A stretch of DNA of 64,000 nt from an uncultured Ellagibacter sp. (GTDB lineage Bacteria > Actinomycetota > Coriobacteriia > Coriobacteriales > Eggerthellaceae): the NCBI GenBank assembly GCA_934663775.1, contig CAKUKU010000010.1, positions 8,935 to 72,934 of the forward strand, in the 5' to 3' direction. Within the stretch, counting starts at the first letter, position 1. Every line of letters starts with the position of its first letter. The notes under the pieces were generated by a model. That model was not told the origin of the DNA and did no database searches. It saw only the letters and a list, made by a program, of their open reading frames with translations. The position numbers were made by a program, and so were the translations under genes. Below, piece by piece: positions 53,980 through 62,964 of the stretch.

Positions 53980-54399
53980 CTAGCCACGGTAGATCGCGCA
54001 GTTGTTGGGGGTCTCGTACACGTCGACCTGCGACACGGGGAATCCCGCGTCCGCCAGTTTCCCGTAAAAATAGCGGGCGAGGTTTTCCGCCGTCGTGCGG
54101 AAGGGCACGACCGAAAGCGAGAAGCCCTCGCGCTCGAGGCACGCGAGCGTGTCGGGGGCAAGCGACCCCTCTTCCACCACGAACGAGTGGTCGAAGGCTT
54201 CGGTCAAGTCGCGCAGAGCGCCCTTGAAGTCGGCAAAGTCGATCACCATGTCTTTGTGAGCTCCCTGCGTCTGGAGCTCCTCCTGCTCCAGATAGGCAAC
54301 TACGCGCCAGCGGTGGCCGTGGAGATTCTCGCATTTGCCGTGATAGTCGGTGAGGAAATGAGCGGCATCGAAGCTGCTCTCGGTTTTAAGCCCGTACAT
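53980..54399 (-). CDS. queD: 6-carboxytetrahydropterin synthase
   Basis: 139 residues. Zinc ligands are visible: FDAAHFL, then HGHRWRV; GKCENLHGH contains the catalytic Cys; FDHSFV the catalytic His. The ATG at 54399 has GAAAGG seven bases upstream and is preferred over 54414. It is the first gene of the queDECF operon and takes dihydroneopterin triphosphate, presumably from a FolE encoded elsewhere. Confidence 0.95.
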   Translation of the reverse strand: MYGLKTESSFDAAHFLTDYHGKCENLHGHRWRVVAYLEQEELQTQGAHKDMVIDFADFKGALRDLTEAFDHSFVVEEGSLAPDTLACLEREGFSLSVVPFRTTAENLARYFYGKLADAGFPVSQVDVYETPNNCAIYRG

Positions 54400-54603
54400 C
54401 GGCGTACCTTTCATGATACAAGGAAACCGCCGATGGGAAACAGGGTCGCAGGCTTAAGATGCAAAGGCACCTCACATTATGCGCTCAATTCGCACCATGG
54501 AGCCGCGCCGCGCCCTGACGCGCGCCGCAGCGCTCGCAGCGCCACCGCCCCGCACCCGCATAACGCGCCCTGCCGCCCCGCGCAACGCGCGAGCGAAAAG
54601 GCG

Positions 54604-54644
54604 CTCCCTAGTTTTGTTTACCGACAGGAGGTTTCCGAACTGTC
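54604..54644 (-). promoter_or_regulatory. Candidate preQ1-I riboswitch upstream of queD
   Basis: On the minus strand GACAG, loop TTCGGAAACCTC, CTGTC, then an A-rich tail AAACAAAACTAGGGAG. This follows the preQ1-I layout: 5-bp P1, loop starting TTC, then an A-rich strand ending ACTAGG that can fold back as a pseudoknot. A -10-like TATACT lies 13 bases before P1, placing the aptamer at the transcript start, 205 bases ahead of queD. The loop differs from the usual CTAGCTACAC type, so this is a candidate. Confidence 0.5.
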
Positions 54645-55033
54645 CATAGTGACAAGCAGTATAGCGCATGCACACGAAGAGGCAGACCGCAGGCTGACTA
54701 TTTCACACAAGCATACGACCTGGGCAAAGGTTGGCGCCCGCAATGCACAACAACGCGCAATCCGGCAACCATCATCACAAGCGGGAAACGAGAAGGCAAC
54801 GCGCTCCTCGCCTTGCCAATAAAAGAAAGCGCTTCGCTCATCTCGCAGGCTCCAAAATCGCAAGCCACTCGGTCGCAACTCGAATAGCAGTACGCGCGCA
54901 ACGACACGCGCGCAACAATCTCAAGAACGACCAGCACTGCCTGGCGACTCTTGGCAACAGATTCGTTTCAAACGGACGATTTCGCCTTCAACGCCGCTAC
55001 CCTCTTAGCAAGAAGCCGAGCGAAGGAGCCGAA
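54645..55033. other. Spacer between the que promoter and the PGPGW-type gene
   Basis: Nothing beyond the que promoter region (to about 54670) and the Shine-Dalgarno of the gene at 55034 is recognised. An open frame continues upstream of 55034 but shows Arg/His-rich, non-coding composition. Confidence 0.4.
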
Positions 55034-55627
55034 ATGCCCGAGAGCGCAACAGCAAACGCAACAACCGCGGAAAGCCAGGTCGTGATTCCCGAAGTCCTCC
55101 CCATGGAAGGCGAGGCAACGTTCGCGAAGAAGGCGAAGGGCATTGCGCAGGTCGCGGCAGGAAGCGCGCTTACGGCGGCGGGAATTCCCATGCTCGTGCT
55201 CCCTGGGCCGGGTGTTGCGGCAATCGTCGGCGGAGCAGCACTTGTGAGCAGGGGAAATAGAAACTACACAGGCCGCACAGCAACCCCTTTGGAAGAGCGC
55301 CTCGACGAGGCAGCCTCCAAGGCGGCAGACCTCGCCGCAGACACCGCAAAGCGAACAGCGGGCAAAGCAGGCGAAAAGGCGAAGGACGCCGCCCTCAAAA
55401 CGAGAGCCATAGCGAGGGAAGCGGCCGAGATGGCAGCGACGAGCGCTCCCGAGGTCGCAAAAGGCTTCGCACGAGGAGCTACCGCAGCCACTCATGTCGC
55501 GAGCGGTGCCGCAAAAAACGTTGCTCGCGAAGCAAAGCCCCTGTTCGCAAGCGTGAAGAGGGCTACAGGGGCGGCCATCTCATCAGCAAAGCGCGCCGAG
55601 CAAGGCGCCGCAAAGAGAAGCAGGTGA
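55034..55627 (+). CDS. PGPGW-type membrane protein with Ala/Lys-rich tail
   Basis: 197 residues. About residues 30-75 contain two short hydrophobic stretches around IPMLVLPGPGVAAIVGGAAL, the PGPG motif of small putative transmembrane proteins. From residue 80 the protein is a long Ala/Lys/Glu/Arg-rich amphipathic segment (KAADLAADTAKRTAGKAGEK and similar) resembling LEA or apolipoprotein-like helices, ending basic. AAGGAG lies five bases before the ATG. Function unknown; membrane or envelope stabilisation is a guess. Confidence 0.65.
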   Translation: MPESATANATTAESQVVIPEVLPMEGEATFAKKAKGIAQVAAGSALTAAGIPMLVLPGPGVAAIVGGAALVSRGNRNYTGRTATPLEERLDEAASKAADLAADTAKRTAGKAGEKAKDAALKTRAIAREAAEMAATSAPEVAKGFARGATAATHVASGAAKNVAREAKPLFASVKRATGAAISSAKRAEQGAAKRSR

Positions 55628-55744
55628 CCTGGGCTCCCGCGAAATCTTGCCGGCGGCAATGCCGACGCGTCGAATCCAGAGGCTAAAGTCTAGTCGGGTC
55701 GGGTCGTGCTAGACTGGGGCAGACGATTCGAAGGGACGGTCGAA

Positions 55745-57136
55745 ATGACGCGAGAGAACCAAAGCAGCACCGAGCAAACGCCGCAGAGCACCCGCGCAGG
55801 CGGCACCAAGCCAACGCCGCAGGACGCCCGCACAGCACAAGAGCTCCTCGACTTCATCGGCGAATGCCCAAGCATGTTCCACACCGCTTCGACGATTGCA
55901 AAGCGCCTGATGGCGGCAGGGTTCACCTACCTCCCCGAATCTGAGCCCTGGCACGTTGAGCGCAGCGGCGCGTACTTCACGACGCGTAACAATTCAAGTA
56001 TCATCGCCTTCAAGGTGGCAGCCTCGCTCGACAACTACCACTTCCAAGCAACCGCATCGCACGGCGACTCACCCACCTTCAAAGTGAAGGCGAATGCCGA
56101 GCTCGCAGGACCGGGCGAATCGCGGCGCCTCAACGTGGAGGTCTACGGGGGCTCCGTCGATTACACGTGGTTCGATAGGCCCCTTGGCATCGCCGGCCGC
56201 ATCATGGTGCGAAACGGCAATCGCGTGGAAAGCCGCCTGTACGAGTCCGCGAAGGCACTCGCCATCATCCCAAGCATGCCGCCGCATATCCAGCGCGACA
56301 TCAACCAGCAGTTCTCGCCAAACCGCCAAGTCGATTTATGTCCGCTCATCTCCGCGGGCGCGCCTGGCGCGGAAACGCTCGACGGCATCATCGCCCGCGA
56401 GATGGGTATCGACGAGAAGGCAGTCGTCGCGCGCGACCTGTTCCTCGTCAACCGCCAGCAGCCGTGCATCTGGGGCGCTGCAGGCGAGTTCGCCTCCTCC
56501 CCGAAATTCGACGACCTGGCCTGCACATACACCGCGCTCAAAGCGTTCCTCGCCGCCGAAAACGATCGCAGCATCTCGGTCTTCGCATGCTTCGACAACG
56601 AGGAGGTCGGCTCGAACACCAAGCAGGGCGCCATGTCGACGCTTCTCGCCGACACGCTTTCGCGCCTGAACGCGGCGCTCGGGTTCTCAGACGAGGACTT
56701 CCGCTGCGCCATCGCAAAATCCCTGCTCGTGAGCTGCGACAATGCACACGCAGTCAACCCCAACCACCCCGAGCGCTTCGACGAGGGCAACCGCGTGTTC
56801 CTAAACCGGGGCATCGTGGTGAAGGAGGCGGCGAACCAGAAGTACTGCACCGACGCCTTCAGCCGCGCCGCCTTCTGCGCGATCTGCGACGACGCGGAAA
56901 TCCCCTACCAGGCATTCGCGAACAGGAGTGACTCGCCCGGCGGCTCCACGTTGGGGAATCTGTCGAACACCCAGGTGAGCATGCACGGGGTCGACGTTGG
57001 CCTGCCGCAACTCGCCATGCACTCGAGCTTCGAGACAATCGGCGTTCGCGACGTGACGCTCGCAACCCGCGCACTTCAGGCGTTCTACGCCGCTGACCTG
57101 CGCATTGACGGTGCGGATAGCATAGAACTCGGCTAG
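55745..57136 (+). CDS. apeB: M18-family aminopeptidase
   Basis: 463-residue cytoplasmic dinuclear zinc peptidase, likely removing N-terminal acidic residues. ATASHGDSPTFKVK contains the first metal His and Asp; FACFDNEEVGSNTKQG the Glu pair; DSPGGSTLGN and LAMHSSFETIG the last ligand His. Residues 1-35 form a Gln/Thr/Pro-rich extension. The ATG at 55745 has AAGGGA eight bases upstream. It converges with the YhgE gene. Confidence 0.92.
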   Translation: MTRENQSSTEQTPQSTRAGGTKPTPQDARTAQELLDFIGECPSMFHTASTIAKRLMAAGFTYLPESEPWHVERSGAYFTTRNNSSIIAFKVAASLDNYHFQATASHGDSPTFKVKANAELAGPGESRRLNVEVYGGSVDYTWFDRPLGIAGRIMVRNGNRVESRLYESAKALAIIPSMPPHIQRDINQQFSPNRQVDLCPLISAGAPGAETLDGIIAREMGIDEKAVVARDLFLVNRQQPCIWGAAGEFASSPKFDDLACTYTALKAFLAAENDRSISVFACFDNEEVGSNTKQGAMSTLLADTLSRLNAALGFSDEDFRCAIAKSLLVSCDNAHAVNPNHPERFDEGNRVFLNRGIVVKEAANQKYCTDAFSRAAFCAICDDAEIPYQAFANRSDSPGGSTLGNLSNTQVSMHGVDVGLPQLAMHSSFETIGVRDVTLATRALQAFYAADLRIDGADSIELG

Positions 57137-57144
57137 CGAGCGCT

Positions 57145-57179
57145 CGCGGCCCGATTGGCTGCGAGCAAGCTGGGCCGCG
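57145..57179. terminator. Bidirectional terminator between apeB and yhgE
   Basis: CGCGGCCC pairs with GGGCCGCG across a 19-base loop between convergent genes. Confidence 0.6.
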
Positions 57180-57195
57180 CCCGCAGCGCATGCGC

Positions 57196-59382
57196 CTACG
57201 CCATCATCTTAGACTCCTCGACCTTCTCCACGAACCAGTTCATGAAGCCCTCGAGCGGCTTGCGCAGCACAAGACCCAGCAGAAGCGAAGGCAGCACGAA
57301 CAGGAGCAGCATGCCCATCGACGTGTAGAAATCGCCGTTGTAGATGCCCATCATGGCCGCACGCATGGCGTTGATGGTATGCGTCGCCGGCATGAACGGG
57401 CTTACGAATTGGAAGAACTCGGGCAGCACCTGCAGCGGGTATGCGCCGCCGCCCGCCGTTACCTGCAAAATGAGGAACAGGACGGCAATCGCCTTGCCCA
57501 AGTTCGCAAACGCAAGCACCAACGTGTAGATGAATAGGGAATACACCAGGCCCGACACCCAGAAGCACACCATGAACAGCAGCGGATGGATCACCTGCAC
57601 GCCCAAGAACAGCATGTTGCCGAGGCCCACGCACGTGGTCTGCAGAAGAGACAGCACCGCCACCACACAGTAGCGTCCGAAGTAGAGCTCGCGCGGCTTG
57701 GGGTTGTCGAGCTCGGCAAGCCCCCGCTTCGAGACCGTCGGCTTGATCGCCACCATTGTGAGCAGCGAGCCAATCCACAGCGAAAGCGTCGTGTAGAGCG
57801 GCGCCATCTGCGAGCCGAAGTTATCGGCCGGGAACACTGCATGGCGGTCGAGTGCCACAGGCGTCGTTATGGCGGAGGCGAGCACCGCAGGATTCGATCC
57901 GATGGCCTCGCGCAACTTCTCGACGTCGCCGCTCGAGAGCGCCGAGCGCAGGTTACCGCTCAGCGTCGTGAGCTCGCTCGCCGTCGAGGTGAGCTCGCCT
58001 TGCGCGGCAGCGAGCTTCACCTTCGCGTCCGAAAGCTTCGAGGCGACCGAATCCGCGTTTCCGCCGAGATCGCCACTTGCAGCATCAATCTTCGCCGCGC
58101 CATCCTGCAGGGTACTAACCATTCTCGTCACCGACGCGGAAAGCTCGTCAAGCCCGGGCTTGATGTTGTCGTCGTATTCCGTCTGCACAGCGTTTAAGCT
58201 GTTCGCGGCCTTGTCGGCAAGCTCTAAGATTTCCGTGCGCTGCGCCACCGCGTCGTCGTAGCCCGACTGGATGCCGTCGGCCGCTTTGTAAAGCGAGCTC
58301 GATAGCTGTTGCAGAAGCGACACCGTCTGGTTGAGCTGGGAAATCACGCTGTCGATGAGCGAGACGTATTGCGCATCGATGCTCCCCCGAAGCTCCTGAA
58401 GCGCACCGATAATCGAGTTCAAGTCCCCGATCTCGGTTTCCACAACCGCCGCACGGTTGCGAAGATGCTGCGCCGTGTCGTCGGTGAGCTCGCCCACGTT
58501 GTCGTACACGTCGCTGATCTGGGCGCTGATTCCCTTGTAGCTCTCGGAAGATGCGGAAATCGCCTGCGAAAGGGAATCGGCCGACGTCGAGAGCGCACTT
58601 GCGATGTCGGAGACGCTCGCGCCGCCGACCTTCGCGATGTCGCCGACCTTGGAAGCCTCGCCCTTCGTTTGCCCGAGCAGCGCGCTCGACTGCGAGATAA
58701 GCGACTGCGACGAGTCGACGAGCTGGGAATACATGCCCAAAACCGACGCCGCACCCGTCATCTGCCCCGCCATGTTGTCCACATGGTCGGCAAGCGTTCC
58801 CACCGCGCCGCCCAAATCGGCATCTTGGGAATACTTCGAAAGCGACGAGACGATGGAGAGCGCCACATCGGAAAGCGTTTCCAAAAAGACCTCGTTCACC
58901 TGGTTCGACACCTGATCAGCACCCTGGTCGGTAACCTTCGGCGCGATGGCGTTCTTCTTCTCGTTGGCGTAGTAGATGATGTTCGCATGCTCGACCTCGT
59001 CGGAATAGAACGTCATCATGTCGCGGCTGAAGCTTTGGGGAATCACCACGGCGGCGTAGTATCGTCCGGATTCCGCGCCATCAATCGCGTCTTCTTCGGT
59101 CGTGAACGTCCAGTTGAGCTGGTCGTTCGCACGAAGTGCGCTCACCACCTTGTCTCCGACGTTGATTTCGAGCGGAACAAGGTCGCTCTCGTAGCCCTCG
59201 TCGGTGTTCGCCACGGCGACGGTGAGATTGCCGGTGTTGCCGAACGCGTCCCAGCACGCAATGACGTTGTACCACGTGAAAATCGAGGGCAAGAACACGA
59301 GCCCTATCACGATGATCACCGTGATCGAATTGTTGAACAGGTGCTTCATGTCGGTCTTGAAGATGCGCCAGATATTCCTCAT
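57196..59382 (-). CDS. YhgE/Pip-type membrane protein, shorter paralogue
   Basis: 728 residues. One N-terminal helix (IIVIGLVFLPSIFTWYNVIA) is followed by an extracellular region beginning FGNTGNLTVAVANTDEG, a long coiled-coil-like part (residues about 190-510), and five to six C-terminal helices of the ABC-2 type. YhgE/Pip proteins are phage receptors in lactococci and take part in type VII-like secretion or envelope functions. Its ATG directly follows the stop of the larger paralogue, so they are coupled and may form a heteromer. Confidence 0.88.
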   Translation of the reverse strand: MRNIWRIFKTDMKHLFNNSITVIIVIGLVFLPSIFTWYNVIACWDAFGNTGNLTVAVANTDEGYESDLVPLEINVGDKVVSALRANDQLNWTFTTEEDAIDGAESGRYYAAVVIPQSFSRDMMTFYSDEVEHANIIYYANEKKNAIAPKVTDQGADQVSNQVNEVFLETLSDVALSIVSSLSKYSQDADLGGAVGTLADHVDNMAGQMTGAASVLGMYSQLVDSSQSLISQSSALLGQTKGEASKVGDIAKVGGASVSDIASALSTSADSLSQAISASSESYKGISAQISDVYDNVGELTDDTAQHLRNRAAVVETEIGDLNSIIGALQELRGSIDAQYVSLIDSVISQLNQTVSLLQQLSSSLYKAADGIQSGYDDAVAQRTEILELADKAANSLNAVQTEYDDNIKPGLDELSASVTRMVSTLQDGAAKIDAASGDLGGNADSVASKLSDAKVKLAAAQGELTSTASELTTLSGNLRSALSSGDVEKLREAIGSNPAVLASAITTPVALDRHAVFPADNFGSQMAPLYTTLSLWIGSLLTMVAIKPTVSKRGLAELDNPKPRELYFGRYCVVAVLSLLQTTCVGLGNMLFLGVQVIHPLLFMVCFWVSGLVYSLFIYTLVLAFANLGKAIAVLFLILQVTAGGGAYPLQVLPEFFQFVSPFMPATHTINAMRAAMMGIYNGDFYTSMGMLLLFVLPSLLLGLVLRKPLEGFMNWFVEKVEESKMMA

Positions 59383-62300
59383 CTATCGCACCTCCCCGTT
59401 TTCTTCCGATTCCGAAGCGGGCTCGGGCGCAGATGCAAAACCGTCTGCAGCAGTGTCGTTGCGAATCGCCGAGCCGCCTGCAGCAGAACCGTCGCCTGCG
59501 TCATCTGGTGCAACATGGGCTCCCAACTCTGCCTTTCCCTTGCGAACAGCAGCATGAGCGCCCGTGGAGGCTTTATCGGCATCCGGGGCGGCATGCGCAC
59601 CCGCAGGAGCGCTATCCGATCCGGGAATCGCGTGCGCACCAATAGGACCCTTATCGTTATTGGAAGAGGAAGGACCCTCTACCACCTGGTGATTTACTTC
59701 CTCTTTCGGGAACTCATCCGCCATGCTCGCGGCGTCTGCACCAGGTGCGCCCGCAGGTTTCCCAGCACCCGCCGCACTCGTGCCCGCGGCGCCCGCACCT
59801 TCCCCTTGAGCCGTCTTGCCGTGGGCGTGCCGGCCGACGACTTCCTTGCTCCCGCGCGAGAGCAGCTCGGCCATGAGCGCATCGAGCTCGGCGCTGTCCT
59901 TCTCGTCGAGCGCGCTCGTCCGCGAAGGCACTCCCGAGGCGCTCCGCGACGACGCGCCACCAGCGGACGCGCCCGCCATGGCGGGCCGCATGAACACCTT
60001 ACGAGCCGCAAACAGCGTGCGGACCTCGTCGTCGGTCATAGCGTTCAGCGACGCCTGGCGCTCGATGTTGTCTCGGATGAACTCGACCACCACCAAAAAC
60101 GCAAGCACCAGCACAAGCCACACGAGCCACAACGTCAAGACGACGACCTTCTCCATCGCCGTCACCGCGAACACGACGGCAACGATCGCAGGCACCGCGA
60201 TGCCGACGATGAGCGCACCGCACTTCAGGCGCGGATACCAGCGAATGAACCGCGCGGCACGGTCGGAGATATGGTGGCGAAAATCCTCGCGATCAGAAAG
60301 CACGCGCACAAGCTGGGCAACGCGGAAGCGGCGCTCGGGCAGGTGCACCTCTTCGCCGTTGATGATATCGGAGCGCTCGATCTCGCGCGCGAACATACGG
60401 ATGAGGTTCGAGAAGTACGGCCTCAGCGCCAGCCCGATCACCAGGAAGATCGCGAAGAAGATCCCCAAGTGCGCAATGAACGACCCCCATTCGAGGCCGT
60501 AGAACCCGGCGATCGTCTCGCGCAGGGCGTTGATGCCGTAGGTGAACGGGAAGAACGGGTAGATGAACTGGAAGAATGGCGAGGTCATCTCGATGGGGTA
60601 CAAACCCGTCGCACCCGGGATCTGCACGAAGATCAAGATGACGCAGATGCCCTTGCCGATATGCTGCAAGGTGGTCGACAGGGTAAGCTGGATAGCCAGG
60701 TACGTAAGCGACGCGAGCACCGCCGTCAAGAGGAACAGAGCCACCGATTCGCACTGCACGCCGATGACGAGGCATCCGACGCAGCACACGATCGCCTGCA
60801 GCGACACCATCCCCCCGAAGAACAGGTAGCGCGCGATATAGCGTTGCGCGGCCGTGAGGTTTTTGACGCCTTCGTCGTCCACCTCGATGCGCATGATCAC
60901 CATGAGCATGAACACGCCGATCCACAGCGACATGTTGATGAACAGCGGCGCCATGCCCGAGCCGTACGCATTCAGGGGGAAGAGGTACTCGGTCTTCACC
61001 TCGGTCGGCGATTGCATGAAGCTCGCCACCTTCTCGGCATCGATCGTCGTCCCGTCGCCGAAGAAGTCGGTAATCGCCGTCGAGGTCTTCAGCGCCACGA
61101 GGTCGGTCTTCACCGTGTCAATGCTCGTCTGCAGGTTGGCGAGCACGTCGTCGGTCTGGTCGAGCGCGCTTCTCGCCGTTGTGAGCGTCTCGGAAAGCTG
61201 ACCCGTGAGCGCCTTCGCCTGGTCGACGAGCACGCGCTGTGCCGATGCGGCTGCAGCCAGGTTCCCCACCGCGACGTTCAAGTTCCCCACACCCGCGTTG
61301 ATGGCGGGGAATGTGTCGGACGAGAGCGTCGAGCGATAGGCGTCCGCGTTCGAGATGGTGGTTTGCACGGCGGTATTCACCGAGTCGGACGCCGACGCAA
61401 CCGACTCCGCCACGCGACCCAAATCGGCGTTCATATCGGAAAGGTCGGAAAGCGACTGCGAGGCATTCGAGTTCGCCTGCTTCAAGCGCTCGATCACCTG
61501 CTCGAGGCTCGCCTTGTTGGGATCGCCGTCGTCCATCTGGGCAACGAGCGCCTCCATTTGGGCCACGACCGCCTGACTCGCCGACACCATGGCATTGCCC
61601 TGGGCGATCGCACCGTCGACGCGCCCCTGCGCCTCGGTCACGGAGCCCGCAGCGCCGCCGATGGCCGTGTTCACCTTGGCGGCAGACTGGGAAAGGAGAA
61701 TCGAGCCCGAGTCCATCGCGCCCATAAGACCCGATGAGAGCTTCGATGCGTCATTTTGCGTGGTGGTCATGAGCGACTGCACGATAAGCAACTGCCCATT
61801 TAAGTCCTCGAGCACGCCGTTCGCATCGGAAAGCAGCGAGGTCGCATCGGCCACCTTCGCCTGCGATTGGTCCGCCGCGTCGCGAAGCCCCTGCACGGAC
61901 TCGCGCGCACCCGCAATGGATTGCTGCGCCTTCGATACCCCCACAAGAGCGTTCGTGTGCGCATCGTCGATCCTGCCCTGCGCGAGGGCCGTCTCGTCAC
62001 CGAGCGCGTCGGTGACTGTTTTCGCGACGGTGGCGACGAACGTGGAGTTAATCGTGGTGTCGAGCGTGTTCGCGCCCGTGTCGGTGATTTTCGGCGACAC
62101 GGGGTTCATCTTCTCGTTCACGTAGTATTCAAGCTGAGGCTGTTGGAAGTCGCCGGAAAGCAGCGTGAGCAGGTCGGCTGAGAAGTCGCGCGGCAGAACG
62201 AACGCCGCATAGGCATGCCCCGATTTCACGGCCTCCATGGCGGTGCCGTAATCGACGAAGTCCCACCCGAGCTGGTCGTTGTCGCGCAGTTGCTCGACAA

Positions 62301-62532
62301 CCATGTCGCCGAGGTTGACCTCGCCCGTAAGATCGCTCGACGACCCCACATCCTCGTTCACCACGCAGACGCGCAGATTGCCGGTGTTGCCATAGGGATC
62401 CCAAAAACCGACAACATTGAACCACGTGTAAAGAGAAGGCAGGACGATGAGCGCGAGCGCGACGACGATTGACGCCGGCGCTTTCAGAATGCGAAGGAAA
62501 TCGCGTTTGAGAACGCGCAGCACGTTTTTCAA
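59383..62532 (-). CDS. YhgE/Pip-type membrane protein, longer paralogue with repeat tail
   Basis: 1049 residues. The N-terminal helix VALALIVLPSLYTWFNVVGF and FDPYGNTGNL-like segment (WDPYGNTGNLRVCVVNEDVG) match its neighbour; residues about 190-480 are helical, residues about 510-730 hold the ABC-2-like helices, then two further helices (GIAVPAIVAVVFAVT and LWLVWLVLVLAFLVV). The cytoplasmic tail includes four GAHA-type repeats of about 13 residues (PIGAHAIPGSDSA, PAGAHAAPDADKA, STGAHAAVRKGKA, ELGAHVAPDDAGD). TTG start with AGGAGG upstream. Confidence 0.88.
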   Translation of the reverse strand: MKNVLRVLKRDFLRILKAPASIVVALALIVLPSLYTWFNVVGFWDPYGNTGNLRVCVVNEDVGSSSDLTGEVNLGDMVVEQLRDNDQLGWDFVDYGTAMEAVKSGHAYAAFVLPRDFSADLLTLLSGDFQQPQLEYYVNEKMNPVSPKITDTGANTLDTTINSTFVATVAKTVTDALGDETALAQGRIDDAHTNALVGVSKAQQSIAGARESVQGLRDAADQSQAKVADATSLLSDANGVLEDLNGQLLIVQSLMTTTQNDASKLSSGLMGAMDSGSILLSQSAAKVNTAIGGAAGSVTEAQGRVDGAIAQGNAMVSASQAVVAQMEALVAQMDDGDPNKASLEQVIERLKQANSNASQSLSDLSDMNADLGRVAESVASASDSVNTAVQTTISNADAYRSTLSSDTFPAINAGVGNLNVAVGNLAAAASAQRVLVDQAKALTGQLSETLTTARSALDQTDDVLANLQTSIDTVKTDLVALKTSTAITDFFGDGTTIDAEKVASFMQSPTEVKTEYLFPLNAYGSGMAPLFINMSLWIGVFMLMVIMRIEVDDEGVKNLTAAQRYIARYLFFGGMVSLQAIVCCVGCLVIGVQCESVALFLLTAVLASLTYLAIQLTLSTTLQHIGKGICVILIFVQIPGATGLYPIEMTSPFFQFIYPFFPFTYGINALRETIAGFYGLEWGSFIAHLGIFFAIFLVIGLALRPYFSNLIRMFAREIERSDIINGEEVHLPERRFRVAQLVRVLSDREDFRHHISDRAARFIRWYPRLKCGALIVGIAVPAIVAVVFAVTAMEKVVVLTLWLVWLVLVLAFLVVVEFIRDNIERQASLNAMTDDEVRTLFAARKVFMRPAMAGASAGGASSRSASGVPSRTSALDEKDSAELDALMAELLSRGSKEVVGRHAHGKTAQGEGAGAAGTSAAGAGKPAGAPGADAASMADEFPKEEVNHQVVEGPSSSNNDKGPIGAHAIPGSDSAPAGAHAAPDADKASTGAHAAVRKGKAELGAHVAPDDAGDGSAAGGSAIRNDTAADGFASAPEPASESEENGEVR

Positions 62533-62789
62533 GCCCGCCCCTCCTTCTGTGATTGAGATTGCGTTTGATTGGCGGCATTGGCGCGCAATTAACCCTTGTG
62601 ACGGTCGACCGCGTTTTCTGCATTGTATCGGGCAAGGGAGCTACGCGGGCTCGCAACTATGCAACTCCACAAGTGTGGCATAAGTTTAAAAGGACAAGAA
62701 CCGTCGAGTACCTTGCAAGGTTGCCCCTCCTCTCCCACCATAGCCACAAGCAACCTGAAGACGTCACCGCCATGGGCGCGTGTGTAAAA

Positions 62790-62922
62790 ATGCACGAAGT
62801 GCGTACCCTTGGAAGCACCCCCTCATTAAACCAAGAGACTTCACTCTGACGAACTGGGCTTATTCGCGTAGCTAGAAACGGTAAACCAGCTTACGCGCTA
62901 GCAAGGTACGCACTTCGTGCAT
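62790..62922. repeat. 133-bp element with perfect 18-bp inverted ends
   Basis: ATGCACGAAGTGCGTACC (62790-62807) and its exact reverse complement (62905-62922). Each end holds its own GCAC-GAA-GTGC hairpin. Inside, CGCGTA and TACGCG flank a further loop. The element lies downstream of the gene at 62965 and upstream of the YhgE pair. Confidence 0.75.
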
Positions 62923-62964
62923 ATTTATGCATAGAAACGCCCAGATGCAATAAAAGCACGCAAT

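Noticed and set aside
54731..55033. N-terminal extension of the PGPGW-type protein to 54731
   Set aside because: His/Arg-rich non-coding composition; the ATG at 55034 has a strong ribosome site.
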